The position numbers and the translations under genes were made by a program. Below, piece after piece: positions 44,797-55,213 of a stretch of DNA of 64,000 nucleotides (position 1 is its first letter; every line of letters begins with the position of its first letter). The notes beneath the pieces are model-generated. The model did not search any database. It was not told the DNA's origin and worked only from the letters and a program-made list of their open reading frames with translations. Origin of the DNA: Planctomycetota bacterium (GTDB taxonomy: Bacteria > Planctomycetota > UBA1135 > GCA-002686595); assembly GCA_012960475.1 (NCBI GenBank), contig DUBE01000034.1, positions 1-64,000 of the forward strand, written 5' to 3'.

Positions 44797-44827
44797 CGTC
44801 CGGGTTCGGCAACGGGTACAAGAGGGC

Positions 44828-45949
44828 ATGTCTCAAGCAAATCTGCCCAAGGGCCAACCGAATCGACGCTCTCTCTTGCTGGCCGTCGGAGCCCTGGCCA
44901 GTGGTCCCGCTGCTGCTCTGAACAGTGCCAAAGGTCCCGCGATTCACGGGCCCCGCAAGCGTCCTGTGATGGTGGGCAGCGCCAACGCACTTCGTGGCAT
45001 GAAGACCCAGTACCCCCGGTTGCTCAAGGGACTTGAGCCCCTGGATGCGGCGATTGAGGTGGTCAAGGTGGTAGAAGCAGATCCGAATGATATGAGTGTG
45101 GGCCTTGGGGGCATGCCCGATGAGGAAGGCACGGTGACCCTTGATGCGGCTGTGATGCACGGCCCGACTCATAACTCGGGGGCGGTGGGTGCGCTTGAGA
45201 ACACAGTCCACGCGGTGGAGGTTGCGCGTCTGGTGATGGAGCGCACGGACCATTGCATGCTCGTGGCTCAGGGGGCGACTCGCTTTGCCAAGCAGCACGG
45301 ACATCCCCAGGTTGAGCTCTTGACACCGAAGGCCCGGAAAGTTTGGCTGGCTTGGAAGGAGAACATGAGTGGCAAGGACGATCGACTGACGCCGAAGAAG
45401 TCCCAGAAATCCGGCAAGTTGTACGAGTACATGGGTGAGCAGTGGACCCTCGAACAACTGATCAGCGATCAACGCATCACCGGCACTATCCACTGTTCCA
45501 GCTTGTCACTTAAGGGTGAACTCGCCTGCTGCACCACCACCTCGGGCCTTTCTTTCAAGATCCCCGGACGGGTGGGGGATTCGCCAATCATCGGCGCAGG
45601 CCTCTACTGTGATCAGGAGGTGGGCAGTGCCGGGGGCACTGGTCGCGGAGAATCCGCAATCCTCTCTTGCGCAAGTTTCCTTTGCGTCGAGCTATTGCGT
45701 TCTGGCATGTCGCCCGAGGAGGCTGGTCTGACCGTTCTGCGTCGGGTCACCGCCCAGGCCCAGCGGGCTTCTGCCTGGCAATCGGAAATCGTGCGTGCAG
45801 ATGGCTTGCCTGCATTCAACTTGCAGCTCTATCTGCTGGGTTTAGACGGCAAGCACGCTGGTGTTTCCCTGTTTGGCACCAGTGCCTATTCGGTGGCCGA
45901 CGAAGAGGGTGTGCGGCACGTGCCGCTGGTCGCCCTGCATGCCAAGTAG
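44828..45949 (+). CDS. Tat-exported N-glycosylasparaginase/isoaspartyl peptidase family hydrolase
   Basis: A 373-residue Ntn-hydrolase of the asparaginase-2 family. The N-terminus NRRSLLLAVGALASGPAAAL is a probable twin-arginine signal. These enzymes are made as precursors and cut themselves before a Thr that becomes the nucleophile; here that is TGTIHCSSLS, with downstream substrate-site blocks KIPGRVGDSPIIGAG and GSAGGTGRGESAI. The family hydrolyses GlcNAc-Asn links or isoaspartyl/asparaginyl bonds, and which one applies is not clear. ATG 44828 follows TACAAG-AGGGC; the frame is open to 44582 inside the previous gene. Confidence 0.85.
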   Translation: MSQANLPKGQPNRRSLLLAVGALASGPAAALNSAKGPAIHGPRKRPVMVGSANALRGMKTQYPRLLKGLEPLDAAIEVVKVVEADPNDMSVGLGGMPDEEGTVTLDAAVMHGPTHNSGAVGALENTVHAVEVARLVMERTDHCMLVAQGATRFAKQHGHPQVELLTPKARKVWLAWKENMSGKDDRLTPKKSQKSGKLYEYMGEQWTLEQLISDQRITGTIHCSSLSLKGELACCTTTSGLSFKIPGRVGDSPIIGAGLYCDQEVGSAGGTGRGESAILSCASFLCVELLRSGMSPEEAGLTVLRRVTAQAQRASAWQSEIVRADGLPAFNLQLYLLGLDGKHAGVSLFGTSAYSVADEEGVRHVPLVALHAK

Positions 45950-45964
45950 GCGCGATCGGTCGAT

Positions 45965-47062
45965 CTAGCGTACGTCCCCGAGAGCCGCGCGCAACTCCGC
46001 CCGGTCCAGGAATCCGTCGCCGTTTGCGTCCAGTGCGTGAAGAATCGGGTGGATGCGAATATTGGTGCGCAGGGGACGCTGCAGCGCCTCCAGATCTGCC
46101 AGGCTGATACCGCCATCGCCATTCAGGTCCAGGCGACGGAAGGGAGTGATCGGCCCGACGATGCGTGGGGGATGAGTGCCCATGTAGACCTCAGATCCGG
46201 CCAAGGCTCCGAACAACTCATCTACGCCGGCGACCGACGCTAACGGCATGTTGTCCAAGTCTTCCGGGTTGGCGGCGGCCAGAAGCAAGGTTATGGCCTC
46301 CAACTCATCTCGGTTGAGTTGCATGTCTCCGGTGATGTCATGGTCCTCCATGACTTCAATGACCGTCAGGTCGTAGCGTCCGTAGGATTCAAGCAGAGCC
46401 GTAAGTTCATCAGTGTCGATCCTGTCGTTCGCATCTCCATCGAAGGCCAGTCGCAATTGAGTAGCCGCCCGGGGGGGAGCAGCAATGCGCTTGGTCTTGA
46501 CCGCCGGGGGCCTGAATCCTCCGGAGCTGATGATGCGGTAGCGATAGTAGTCGGTGAACTCGTTCAACTTGATGCGCCCATCGTTGTCCTCGTCGAAGGC
46601 TCGAAATTGGGGGCGATCAAAGGTCAGGGCCGCTTTCGTCTCGCGGAAACGCAGCCAGCCATTGGCGTCAGTATCACAGACCGAAAACCACTGGAGAATC
46701 TGGTTGTCGTCTGCCAGGTCGGTTGAGACGATCAGTTCATCTCTTTGTATCGTGCCCGGACCAGAGCGGGTAGGAATTACGCCGCCCCGGGGCAGCTTGC
46801 CGCGATTGATGAAGGGCTGCAGGTCCTTCATGGCACTCTTGTCCGCTGGCCCTCGCTTGCGTACGACGCGCTTGCGGGCGCCCCTGGAGTTATCCCCACC
46901 GAGGCGATCCGAGCTGGGGGCAAACCGGCCGCCCCCCTGCCCACGTTGTTGGCCGCCACGTTGCTGTTGGCCGCCACGACCTTGGAAAGCGGCTTCCGTT
47001 GGCGCTGCCAGGGCAACGGCCAGGAGCAGGCAGAGAGGGGTGATCAGATGGGAAGGTCGCAT
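45965..47062 (-). CDS. Secreted EF-hand calcium-binding protein
   Basis: A 365-residue protein with a signal peptide (HLITPLCLLLAVALAAPTEA), a short Gly/Gln/Arg-rich linker and about six EF-hand-like loops. Complete or near-complete loops are DTDANGWLRF, DEDNDGRIKL, DGDANDRIDT, DHDITGDMQL, DLNGDGGISL and DANGDGFLDR. Such calcium-binding surface proteins are abundant in Planctomycetota. Calcium buffering or matrix structure is the likely role, not shown. The gene ends 16 nt from the stop of the convergent hydrolase. Confidence 0.85.
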   Translation of the reverse strand: MRPSHLITPLCLLLAVALAAPTEAAFQGRGGQQQRGGQQRGQGGGRFAPSSDRLGGDNSRGARKRVVRKRGPADKSAMKDLQPFINRGKLPRGGVIPTRSGPGTIQRDELIVSTDLADDNQILQWFSVCDTDANGWLRFRETKAALTFDRPQFRAFDEDNDGRIKLNEFTDYYRYRIISSGGFRPPAVKTKRIAAPPRAATQLRLAFDGDANDRIDTDELTALLESYGRYDLTVIEVMEDHDITGDMQLNRDELEAITLLLAAANPEDLDNMPLASVAGVDELFGALAGSEVYMGTHPPRIVGPITPFRRLDLNGDGGISLADLEALQRPLRTNIRIHPILHALDANGDGFLDRAELRAALGDVR

Positions 47063-47158
47063 GAGGGCTCAGAGCATTGGTTCGGCACATACCGTGCACG
47101 AGCGCACCAGAGTACTGATAATCTCAATTTGAGGCTTTTGAACCCCCCAGGAGGCGCT

Positions 47159-49042
47159 TCAGTTGAGGGGTTTGATTTCTCCGGACCTCAGCTTGGCCCA
47201 GTAGTCGTTGAAGGCGCTCTTGACCTTGCCGGACAGGAGCACCAGTCCCAGGACGTTGGGGAAGGCCATGCCCAGGATCATCAGGTCGCCGAAGTCGAGT
47301 ACTTCCTTGGCGGTGATCACCGATCCCAGGAAGACGAAGGCTAGGAACATGACCTTGTAGCATGTGGAAGACTTGTCCCCAAACAGCCACACGAAGCAGC
47401 GCTCCCCGTAGTAGGACCAAGAGATCATGGTCGAGAAGGCGAACAGTACCACAGCGATGCTGAGCACATAGGGGAACCAGCTGATATGTTGCCCGAATGC
47501 TTTACTGGTCAAGCCAGCCCCATTGCCGTCCGCAAGGTAGGGAGCAAACACGCCATCGTTGACGGCGGGGTCATAGGCACCAGAGATGACAATCACCAGG
47601 GCCGTCATGGTGCAAACGATAATCGTGTCGATGAAGGGTTCGAGCAGGGCCACAATCCCCTCGCGCACCGCATAGGGTGTTCGCGCTGCAGAGTGGGCGA
47701 TGGCTGCTGAACCAACACCAGCTTCGTTCGAGAAGGCGGCGCGCTTGAAACCTTGGATCAATACGCCAACCAGGCCGCCAAAGCCAGCCATGGGGGTGAA
47801 GGCCCCGGCCCAGATCTTGCCGAAGGCATCCGGCACGATCGATGCGTTGCTGACGATGATCCAAAGAGCTGCCAACACATAGATGCCGCACATGGCGGGA
47901 ACGATCCTCTCCGCGACCTGAGCGATGCGTTGCAGACCGCCCATAATGACCACGCCAACGAGTACGGTCATGATCAAACCGTAGACCCAGCCGTGATCCG
48001 CAATGAATGGCACGGTTTCCGCGAGGGCAGCCATGGACTGGTTGACTTGGAAGGAGTTGCCTCCGGCGAAGGAACCGCCAACGCATAGAACTGCGAAAAG
48101 CACGGCTAGAACCTTTCCAAGGCCTCCCAGGCCCATTTCCTTCAAACCGTTTGAGAGGTAGTACATGGCACCACCCATCACGCTCCCGTCGGGCCTGACT
48201 TGACGATACATCTGCCCCAGAGTGCATTCGGTGAACTTGCTGGCCATGCCAAGGAATCCTGCAAAGATCATCCAGACCGTTGCTCCGGGACCTCCGAGGC
48301 TGATGGCTATTGCCACGCCAGCGATGTTGCCGAGGCCTACCGTTGCGCTCAATGCAGCAGTCAGAGCCTGGAAGTGGCTGACCTCGCCTTCGTCACTGGG
48401 GTCTGAGTAGTCTCCTCTGGTGACGCGAATCGCGTGCTTGAAGGCGCGCACTTGAACCAGGCCCATTCGAAAGGTGAAGAAGATCGCGCCGAGCACCAGC
48501 CAGAGTACGGCCAGGGGCACACCGCTCCGCTTGATTGTCAGTTTGGGCTCATCCTCAGAGCCAATCTTGGGCAGGTCGAGCACCAGGGATGCGTTGCCCA
48601 GGGGTACCCCTTCGGCTTCTGCGTCCTTGAGGAATCCGTCGATCCTGGTGAACAGGGCTGCATCGGTTGCCAGATCGGCTTCCTCAATGGTCTCCTCATG
48701 AGACTTTTCAAAGAGGGGGTAGAAGAAGATGGCGGCGACGCCCTTGTTGACTATGCCCATGACATCATCGATGTCGTCTTGCCAGGTGTGCTCGGTCTTC
48801 TCTTTGCCAGGTGTCTTGACTGCCACCGCGTCCACCCGGTCGTTGAGGTGTGCTTTCAGGGTGTCCTCGAGGGCGGTCGCCTGTTCCTTGCGGACCTCTT
48901 CGGAGGTGGGAGGCGCTTCGCTTCCGTCCTGGACAGGCTCCTCACAGCCTGGAGCGGCCCATAGGGCAGAGGTCAGAAGGAGGGGCGTGAAGAGGGTCAA
49001 GGACCTCAAAAGAGGTCTGCAATGGGGATCAGGGCTGCGCAT
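47159..49042 (-). CDS. Sodium:alanine/glycine symporter (AGCS) with extra N-terminal domain
   Basis: About 627 residues from ATG 49042; the frame is open to ATG 49105. The family core (residues about 155-627) has around eleven helices with GLGNIAGVAIAISLGGPGA, which binds substrate and Na+, and NEAGVGSAAIAHSAA. It imports small neutral amino acids using the sodium gradient. The first 150 residues are unusual: a signal with a possible lipobox-like Cys (SALWAAPGC), then a soluble acidic segment with a helix TALEDTLKAHLND. Most AGCS proteins have no such domain, so it may be a periplasmic sensor or gate. Confidence 0.85.
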   Translation of the reverse strand: MRSPDPHCRPLLRSLTLFTPLLLTSALWAAPGCEEPVQDGSEAPPTSEEVRKEQATALEDTLKAHLNDRVDAVAVKTPGKEKTEHTWQDDIDDVMGIVNKGVAAIFFYPLFEKSHEETIEEADLATDAALFTRIDGFLKDAEAEGVPLGNASLVLDLPKIGSEDEPKLTIKRSGVPLAVLWLVLGAIFFTFRMGLVQVRAFKHAIRVTRGDYSDPSDEGEVSHFQALTAALSATVGLGNIAGVAIAISLGGPGATVWMIFAGFLGMASKFTECTLGQMYRQVRPDGSVMGGAMYYLSNGLKEMGLGGLGKVLAVLFAVLCVGGSFAGGNSFQVNQSMAALAETVPFIADHGWVYGLIMTVLVGVVIMGGLQRIAQVAERIVPAMCGIYVLAALWIIVSNASIVPDAFGKIWAGAFTPMAGFGGLVGVLIQGFKRAAFSNEAGVGSAAIAHSAARTPYAVREGIVALLEPFIDTIIVCTMTALVIVISGAYDPAVNDGVFAPYLADGNGAGLTSKAFGQHISWFPYVLSIAVVLFAFSTMISWSYYGERCFVWLFGDKSSTCYKVMFLAFVFLGSVITAKEVLDFGDLMILGMAFPNVLGLVLLSGKVKSAFNDYWAKLRSGEIKPLN

Positions 49043-49176
49043 GGGAGCAAGATCCTGCCAAAGGGACGCGCCACTGGGCAAGCGTCCTGGGTCCTTCTGC
49101 CCCATCGGTTTTTGTCTTACACTCCTGATTCCCTGTCGAATTGGTGGCAGCGGCCCCTAAGACCCCTCCCTTTGCC

Positions 49177-50460
49177 ATGCTGATCTGCCTGACCGCCTTG
49201 TTCGTCCTGACACAGGACGCGCCCGTCCCTGCACTCGATCTCGCCGCCCTTGGCGAATCCATCGAGGTGGATGTGGCCAAGATCACCGGCCGCAGCTTCA
49301 AGCGTTCGGTCAAGATCAAGACCACCACCGCGAAGCAGTTCACCGACTATGTGATCGAGAAACTCGCCCATGACGGGGGCACTCAGCGAATGGCCCAGGA
49401 CGAGAAAATCGCCAAGATGCTGGGCATGATCCCGCGTGATCTGGACCTCAAGGCTTTGACCCTGGAGGTATTGGCAGAGCAGGTTGGGGGTTTTTATGAT
49501 CCGCCAACGGAATCGTTTCATGTTGTGGAGGGTCTGTCCGAGGACTTGACCCGGGTAGTGATGGCTCACGAATTCACTCACGCCTTGGACGATCAGTACC
49601 GGGACCTGGACAAGCTCGACAAGGACTGTCAGTACCAGACCGATGCCCAGTTGGCGTTGCATGCTCTAGCGGAGGGCAGCGCCATGGAGGTCATGGAACG
49701 TTGGATGATGCTCAACATTCGAAGTCTCGACATGGTCGCCGTGGCCGAGTCCCAGGCTTCGTTTTCCACTGATACCCTAGCAGCGGCCCCGCCCTACCTT
49801 TGGAAGCCTCTGCTGGGTAGCTATATGGCAGGTCAGACTTTCTTGCGAAAGGTCGAGGTTCGTACCCTGATGACGCGGCCTGCGGAGATCTCGGGTCTTG
49901 ACCTCGCATGGGCCAAGCCTCCGGTCTCAACCGAACAGATTCTGCATCCTGCCAAGTACTGGGATGCAGAGATGATTGACCTGCCCACGCCCCTCCTGAC
50001 GGACACTTCTCGGCTTCCCCAAGGCTGGAGCATGGAGCGCAGGGATGTGCTCGGGGAGTTGATGTTGGCGATCATGACCACGCCAATCGATCAGCGCGAA
50101 GGAGTCGAGACGAATCCTCTCAAGTTGCTGGCCATCCGTTACACAAATCCGGCGGCCACGGGCTGGGACGGGGACGAGGTGTTGTTGCTCAAGGGCCCCG
50201 AGGGCGCGGCCGCGACGGTCCTGTTCACTTGGTGGGATGACGAGAAGGAAGCCGCGGAGTTTGCTGAATCGTGCGAGCCCATTCTTGCGAGGATCGGATC
50301 TGACGGGGCATTTGGAGAGGGCCAGGAGTTGTCCCTCACGTTGTCCGTTTTGGGTCAGGGAGTTGTTCTTGGCGTTGTCTCAGCACCCAAGGAAATAGAA
50401 GGCTTGGACTGCCCCGCCTTGGGGAAGATGGCCTTCGAGGGCGTCAAGACCGTGCGCTGA
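49177..50460 (+). CDS. Secreted zinc metallopeptidase-like protein
   Basis: A 427-residue exported protein from ATG 49177 (MLICLTALFVLTQDAPVP); TTG 49141 is an alternative. The zinc-binding motif is VVMAHEFTHALDDQ (HExxH at about 131-135), with a likely third ligand Glu in the downstream ALAEGSAMEVMER, as in gluzincin-type enzymes. The substrate is unknown. The gene is divergent from the symporter. Bases 50461-50630 downstream hold several small hairpins, one being CCGCTT-TGGTG-AAGCGG, but no gene. Confidence 0.75.
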   Translation: MLICLTALFVLTQDAPVPALDLAALGESIEVDVAKITGRSFKRSVKIKTTTAKQFTDYVIEKLAHDGGTQRMAQDEKIAKMLGMIPRDLDLKALTLEVLAEQVGGFYDPPTESFHVVEGLSEDLTRVVMAHEFTHALDDQYRDLDKLDKDCQYQTDAQLALHALAEGSAMEVMERWMMLNIRSLDMVAVAESQASFSTDTLAAAPPYLWKPLLGSYMAGQTFLRKVEVRTLMTRPAEISGLDLAWAKPPVSTEQILHPAKYWDAEMIDLPTPLLTDTSRLPQGWSMERRDVLGELMLAIMTTPIDQREGVETNPLKLLAIRYTNPAATGWDGDEVLLLKGPEGAAATVLFTWWDDEKEAAEFAESCEPILARIGSDGAFGEGQELSLTLSVLGQGVVLGVVSAPKEIEGLDCPALGKMAFEGVKTVR

Positions 50461-50630
50461 GGTAGTCGGCTGGAGCGTTCATTGGTGACTTTCTGCACGC
50501 AAGCAATAGAACCTTGCAGTACCGCTTTGGTGAAGCGGGTGACCAGAGCCTACCTGGCTCCAAGAGCTCCTTGTGGAGGGAGCATTCATTATTGAGCCAA
50601 CGGCTCTGACAATTGACCGGAGCGTTTTGG

Positions 50631-53381
50631 TCAGCTGTTGGTAGTCACGCCCTTGTCTTTCGTTTTGGACTTCGATGAGCGGAGGAGCGTCTCGATTTCC
50701 GTCAGCAGCATTCTCGTCGCAGCATTGATCTCCTCAAGAGGCTGGGAGTTACGGATCGCAGTTTCCACATCAGCAGCGGCCTGAGAGACTCTTGGCAGTC
50801 CGTAGCTCCCGGCTGATCCATGCAGCTTATGGGCACACAGCTCAAGCCCTGGAAGGTCCTCGCGAGACAGGAGTTCATCTAGCTCTTTGGCTACTCCAGC
50901 CAGGCTCAGCTTGTAGGCTTTGATCAGCTGGATGAGGGGGTCGGGCGTTGACGGCTGTGAATCCTCTTCCTGCAGCCCATGAGGTTGATCTCTCAGTTGG
51001 TTGAGCTCGTACTTGATGCTACTAAGGAATTGCTCCCTTTCAATTGGCTTTCCAATGTAGCCGCTGCAGCCCGCCTCAATGCAGCGCTCAGCGTCTCCAC
51101 TCATGGTGTGGGCGGTGAGGGCGATTATCGGCATGGTTGCCCCCATAATTCGCAGCTTCTTGGTGGCGGCGTAACCGTCCATTCTGGGCATCCGCATGTC
51201 CATCAGGATGATGTCAAAGGGGCGTTCGGCCTCGCGGTACATTTGCACGCTTTCCAATCCATCCTTTGCAAGAGTCACCTCCGCACCGGCAGCCTTCAGA
51301 AACAACTCGTAGATTCGGCGGTTGTCTTGATTGTCGTCCGCCACAAGGACTGAGATGCTCTCGAGGCTGGTGCTAGAAATCTCTTGAACATGGGCTGGCT
51401 CGATTGCGTCTTCCGGTTGCAAATCGACAACCAGATTGAGGGGGTGGTGAAAGGTGAAGTTGCTGCCAACACCGAGTGTGGTTTCGACAGTGATATTGCC
51501 TCCAAGGATGCGTGCCAGGCGCCGTGAGATATCAAGGCCCAGACCGCTACCACCGAGTTCAGAGTCGCGGTTGGCGTTGGCTTGCGTAAACGGCTGGAAA
51601 AGGAGCGGGAGGCAATCTTCGGAGATGCCGACGCCGGTGTCCTGGACCGAAATATCCAACATGGGATCACCATCCAGGGAATCGTCGCCCAGGCTCAGGG
51701 CTATCGTGACCTCGCCGACTTCGGTGAACTTGATAGCATTGCTCACGAGGTTGAGAAGGATCTGCTTGAGGCGAACCCTGTCCGTCACGATCCTCTCGGG
51801 TAGGGGTCCATTGCATTTGATTGAAAGTGAAATGTCCTTCTTGCCTGCCCGTGGGGCCATGAGAGCCTGGACATCGTCTACTAGAGCGTAGAGGGGCTGG
51901 CTGCGCTGCTGGACTACCATTTCGTTTGCCTCAATTTTCGACAGGTCTAGGATGTCGTTGATCAGAAACAGCAGATGTTCGGCATTGTGGTTCAGTCGTC
52001 CAAGGTACGTCCGAGTTTCAGTTGTGAGATTCGGGATATCACTTTCCAGAATCTCAAGATAGCCGAGCAGGGCCGTCAACGGAGTTCGGATTTCGTGGCT
52101 CATGCTGGCCAAGAATTGGGTCTTGGCGTGGTTGGCCTCAACAGCGCCTTGTTTGGCATGCAGGAGTTCTTTGTTGGCCGTCTTGAGGTCCTCTTGATGG
52201 ACCGTCATTTGCTCGTGATGCGCGGTCTGCAGCTTGTAGGCGGCCTTGAGTTCGTCGGAGTTTTTCCGCAGGTGTCCCTCGATTCTCTGACGGTTTACGA
52301 TTTCATTCTCCAGGTCTGCCGTTCTCTCTTTGACACGGTCTTCCAACTGCTGCTGGGATTGCAGGAGCGTCTCTTCACGTTGGTGGACCTTGGCACGCAT
52401 TCCAGCGAATGCTTGCGACAGTTCCCGGAGTTCCCGAAGGAACTGCTTCTTGGGGACTTCAGGTTGAATATCAGTTTCGGAAATGAGTGACGCAACATGC
52501 CGTAGCTTCTCCAAGGGCTTCGAAAATATCCGCCTGCTGGCAAGAATCGCTATCCACAAGCTCACGAAATTGACCAGGACGAGGGCCAGAATCAGTTCCC
52601 CAATGATGTCCTCGTATCCGCTGGCCATCGAATCGCCAGAGATCCGGAAATGGACACCGAATCCGTACAAGGGTGAGAAGCCTGTCTTCCAAGGGCTGTC
52701 TACTTCCGGCCCGAAGCTTCCGAGGAGAGCGTCTTCCAGGAAGATCTCTGCTTGCGCGTTCTCCATTAGCGTGGAGGGCATCCCTCCCGAGTGCAAGAGC
52801 CCAACCGGGAGGTCTACCGCGAGAAACCCTTCAATTTCCTGGGAGTAGCGCACGGGCACGATGATGCGGCAAAAGCGTTCCTCTTCCGAATCGAAGATCT
52901 CGATCCTCTCGGGGACCTCCCCTGACATCATCGATTGGACCCACTTGTCTTCAATGTGGGAGACCTCAAGGACGCTGTCCGTTGAGTGGATCACTTTGCC
53001 CTCGAAGTCGAAGAGCAGCATGTTGTGCTTGTGCCCCAGGACCGTGATCGATCCCATCATGTCATATAGGTCGGCGAGTCTCGCCTCGGGCTGCATCACA
53101 CTGTGGGAGATCAGGGGCAGTTTGGCGAGGTCCTTGAGAATCACGACATGGTTGTCGATGAAAGAATCAAGACTGTGACCGATCGCCTTCATGGTACGCG
53201 ACTCGATCTGTTCCACGCTGCGCAGGCGAACGCGTTCACCGCCCAACACTATCAGCACGATAGTGATCCCTGCTGCGACCATGCACTTGCCCGTGAGGAA
53301 GAAGCCAAGAGCCCATGATGTGGACAACCCTTGACGGCCCGATGCCGGGCTTCCACGATTTTCTTTTCTGGCTTCAGACAT
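50631..53381 (-). CDS. Hybrid sensor histidine kinase with receiver and HPt domains
   Basis: A 916-residue inner-membrane kinase. Order: helix near residues 25-48, periplasmic sensor (about 50-260), helix near 262-285, HAMP-like segment, long coiled coil (about 330-420), HisKA with His near 428 in [16 protein letters not shown], HATPase with VSNAIKFTE and [14 protein letters not shown], receiver with phospho-acceptor Asp near 729 in [15 protein letters not shown], and C-terminal HPt with His near 852 in [13 protein letters not shown]. It follows a periplasmic binding-protein gene by 9 nt, so the bound ligand probably signals through this kinase. No output regulator is adjacent. Confidence 0.93.
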   Translation of the reverse strand: MSEARKENRGSPASGRQGLSTSWALGFFLTGKCMVAAGITIVLIVLGGERVRLRSVEQIESRTMKAIGHSLDSFIDNHVVILKDLAKLPLISHSVMQPEARLADLYDMMGSITVLGHKHNMLLFDFEGKVIHSTDSVLEVSHIEDKWVQSMMSGEVPERIEIFDSEEERFCRIIVPVRYSQEIEGFLAVDLPVGLLHSGGMPSTLMENAQAEIFLEDALLGSFGPEVDSPWKTGFSPLYGFGVHFRISGDSMASGYEDIIGELILALVLVNFVSLWIAILASRRIFSKPLEKLRHVASLISETDIQPEVPKKQFLRELRELSQAFAGMRAKVHQREETLLQSQQQLEDRVKERTADLENEIVNRQRIEGHLRKNSDELKAAYKLQTAHHEQMTVHQEDLKTANKELLHAKQGAVEANHAKTQFLASMSHEIRTPLTALLGYLEILESDIPNLTTETRTYLGRLNHNAEHLLFLINDILDLSKIEANEMVVQQRSQPLYALVDDVQALMAPRAGKKDISLSIKCNGPLPERIVTDRVRLKQILLNLVSNAIKFTEVGEVTIALSLGDDSLDGDPMLDISVQDTGVGISEDCLPLLFQPFTQANANRDSELGGSGLGLDISRRLARILGGNITVETTLGVGSNFTFHHPLNLVVDLQPEDAIEPAHVQEISSTSLESISVLVADDNQDNRRIYELFLKAAGAEVTLAKDGLESVQMYREAERPFDIILMDMRMPRMDGYAATKKLRIMGATMPIIALTAHTMSGDAERCIEAGCSGYIGKPIEREQFLSSIKYELNQLRDQPHGLQEEDSQPSTPDPLIQLIKAYKLSLAGVAKELDELLSREDLPGLELCAHKLHGSAGSYGLPRVSQAAADVETAIRNSQPLEEINAATRMLLTEIETLLRSSKSKTKDKGVTTNS

Positions 53382-53390
53382 GGTCGCGGG

Positions 53391-54629
53391 CTAGTCGTGG
53401 ATGAGGATGATCTCGCCTTGTTCCCCGTAGCGGGCCATTACCAGGTCTTCGATACCAAGGGCCTCGTGGGCATCAGGGTGACCCTCTTTAGGAGCACTAA
53501 ACGGTTGCTGGTACGTCTTGATCAGCCCGCGGATGGGTTTGTCTAGATTCTCGAGCGCAAGTCTCAGGCGTAGCCGGTCCTCGCGTATCTCACCGGAGAA
53601 CTCGATCTCATCCGCTGCAGCGAGCAGGATTGTGGTCAGGTCGTATGCGTGGATGAACCCAGCCGGGGCTTTGATGTCATAGACACCCTTGATCTGTCCA
53701 GGATAAAGTCCCATGGCGTGCGCGAGCACCTGCTTGCCTTTCTCGTCGTTGGGCTGGTCAAGGAATGAGTACCGGGTCTGGATGAACTCAAGGGAGAAGC
53801 CTTTGGTCGCTCGGAGTTCCGCCCCGATCACCTTGCTGAAGTCACCGCCGGTTATTCCCCAGTGGCTGTAGATTGGGAGGCGCCACTGCGGTTCGATAGT
53901 CGTCATCGCATGCGCGAAGGTCTTTCCTTCAGGGGCGTTGCCCACAAAGAAGATCGCATCCGCGCCCGATCTCGCAATATTGCGCAGGATGATCTTTGCT
54001 GCCTCCTCAGTTATGCTCCAATTGAACCAGGTCGCTGTAGTCGTCTTGACGCCCAGTTCTTTCAGAGCCGCCGTCATTGTTTTCTTGTTGGAATTTCCCC
54101 AGCCTGTCTTCTCAAGCAGAAGTGCTGGAGCACGGTGGCCGCGCTGAGTGATTGCGTGGTTGGCGACAACATGGCCCGCTTTCGTGTCGTCAACCGAGAG
54201 ACGAAAGATCCAGTTCTGTTCGGTCCGATAGCGCGTGATTGGACCCGCCGCCGCCCAGGGAACGAGCATGAGGATCTCCTCTTTGTGGATCATCTCCATG
54301 TTGGCGAGCACGGGCGGGGAGTGCAGACCGCAAAAGACGGCCAGCCCTCGCTCGTCCTCAAGATATTCCCTCAGGTGCTTTGCGCTGCGGCGACTGTTGC
54401 CCCTGTGATCGCGGACTACGAGTTCGACCGGATGGCCTCCGAGCCGATACTTTGCCTGTGAAAGAGCGGTGCGGATTCCCCTCTCGATCGATTCACCCGA
54501 CTCGGGCACCCCTGTGCGATCAGCGTCGAGGTAGATCCTGATCTTCCTGGTCTCTTGTTCCTCTTCAGGGACGTGAGTGCTCGACAGGAGCAGCATGCTG
54601 GCCCAGAGAATTGTTGCGGCGGTGAACAT
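53391..54629 (-). CDS. Periplasmic ligand-binding protein (LivJ/Peripla_BP_6 type)
   Basis: A 412-residue exported type I binding protein of the branched-chain amino acid/amide group. After a signal peptide it has two alpha/beta lobes with GVPESGESIERGIRTALSQA, HLREYLEDERGLAVFCGLHS, and the second-lobe motif KTMTAALKELGVKTTTATW. No transporter permease or ATPase genes are nearby; instead a sensor kinase is directly downstream. That makes a ligand-sensing rather than uptake role likely. TAGAAT lies 6 nt upstream of the ATG. Confidence 0.85.
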   Translation of the reverse strand: MFTAATILWASMLLLSSTHVPEEEQETRKIRIYLDADRTGVPESGESIERGIRTALSQAKYRLGGHPVELVVRDHRGNSRRSAKHLREYLEDERGLAVFCGLHSPPVLANMEMIHKEEILMLVPWAAAGPITRYRTEQNWIFRLSVDDTKAGHVVANHAITQRGHRAPALLLEKTGWGNSNKKTMTAALKELGVKTTTATWFNWSITEEAAKIILRNIARSGADAIFFVGNAPEGKTFAHAMTTIEPQWRLPIYSHWGITGGDFSKVIGAELRATKGFSLEFIQTRYSFLDQPNDEKGKQVLAHAMGLYPGQIKGVYDIKAPAGFIHAYDLTTILLAAADEIEFSGEIREDRLRLRLALENLDKPIRGLIKTYQQPFSAPKEGHPDAHEALGIEDLVMARYGEQGEIILIHD

Positions 54630-54635
54630 GCCGGG

Positions 54636-54641
54636 ATTCTA
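54636..54641 (-). promoter_or_regulatory. -10 box TAGAAT, leaderless start
   Basis: On the minus strand TAGAAT ends 6 nt before the ATG at 54629; the spacer is CCCGGC. It would drive the binding protein-kinase operon. The 300 nt further upstream (54642-54948) hold no gene I can support. Confidence 0.5.
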
Positions 54642-54948
54642 GGGGTATGCCTCCTGGAGTTACAGTCTTATACTTAGGAATAATGAAGAATATGCTTCAG
54701 CTGGCAATATATCTAGGTAATTACCCCATGTCTGGTGAGCGCCAGAGGGTTTGAGTCTTCTCCATCACAGTCCTAGCGGGAGCGCCGTGCCATGGTCGTA
54801 CTTTCCTCCTTGGGTGGTCACACCAGTGTCCGCCCCAGCACTCTGTGGGGCATGCCTTCACAGGAGAACTGGGGAACATGAGGCTCTGGCGAGTCTCTCT
54901 AACGCTCGTGCCCCGCGCCGGGCCCCGTGATCGACTTCGGATCCTGGA

Positions 54949-55203
54949 TCAAACAACTCCTCCTCCGAGGAAGCAGCGGATCGCACCAACTCCGATCAGG
55001 CAGACTCCCAAGATCAGGGCGGCCAGATGAACCCCCTTGTCGGTTTCTGGGGTGTCCTTGCTGGCTGTGCCGACCAGGCCCAGGATCGCGCACATGCCCG
55101 AGCATGGAATTCCAACCCAGTTGATCCAACCCAGACAAGGGAACAAACCGCCGATTGTGATAGTGCAGGAAAGGACAATGAAGATGATTGTGACTGTACG
55201 CAT
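54949..55203 (-). CDS. Small membrane protein, two helices, Cys-containing
   Basis: An 84-residue protein with two hydrophobic helices (about residues 3-25 and 60-80) and four or more Cys near the membrane: LSC, FPC, IPCSGMC and IRC. The layout looks like small DUF4190-type membrane proteins, without a firm match. It follows the DUF2752 gene by 10 nt on the same strand and is probably cotranscribed with it. Confidence 0.6.
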   Translation of the reverse strand: MRTVTIIFIVLSCTITIGGLFPCLGWINWVGIPCSGMCAILGLVGTASKDTPETDKGVHLAALILGVCLIGVGAIRCFLGGGVV

Positions 55204-55213
55204 GCTGGTGGGT

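Noticed and set aside
54800..54850. Minus-strand GGAGGAAAGTACGACC as an RNase P RNA signature
   Set aside because: Only a short resemblance to GAGGAAAGTCC; the other conserved RNase P regions are absent.
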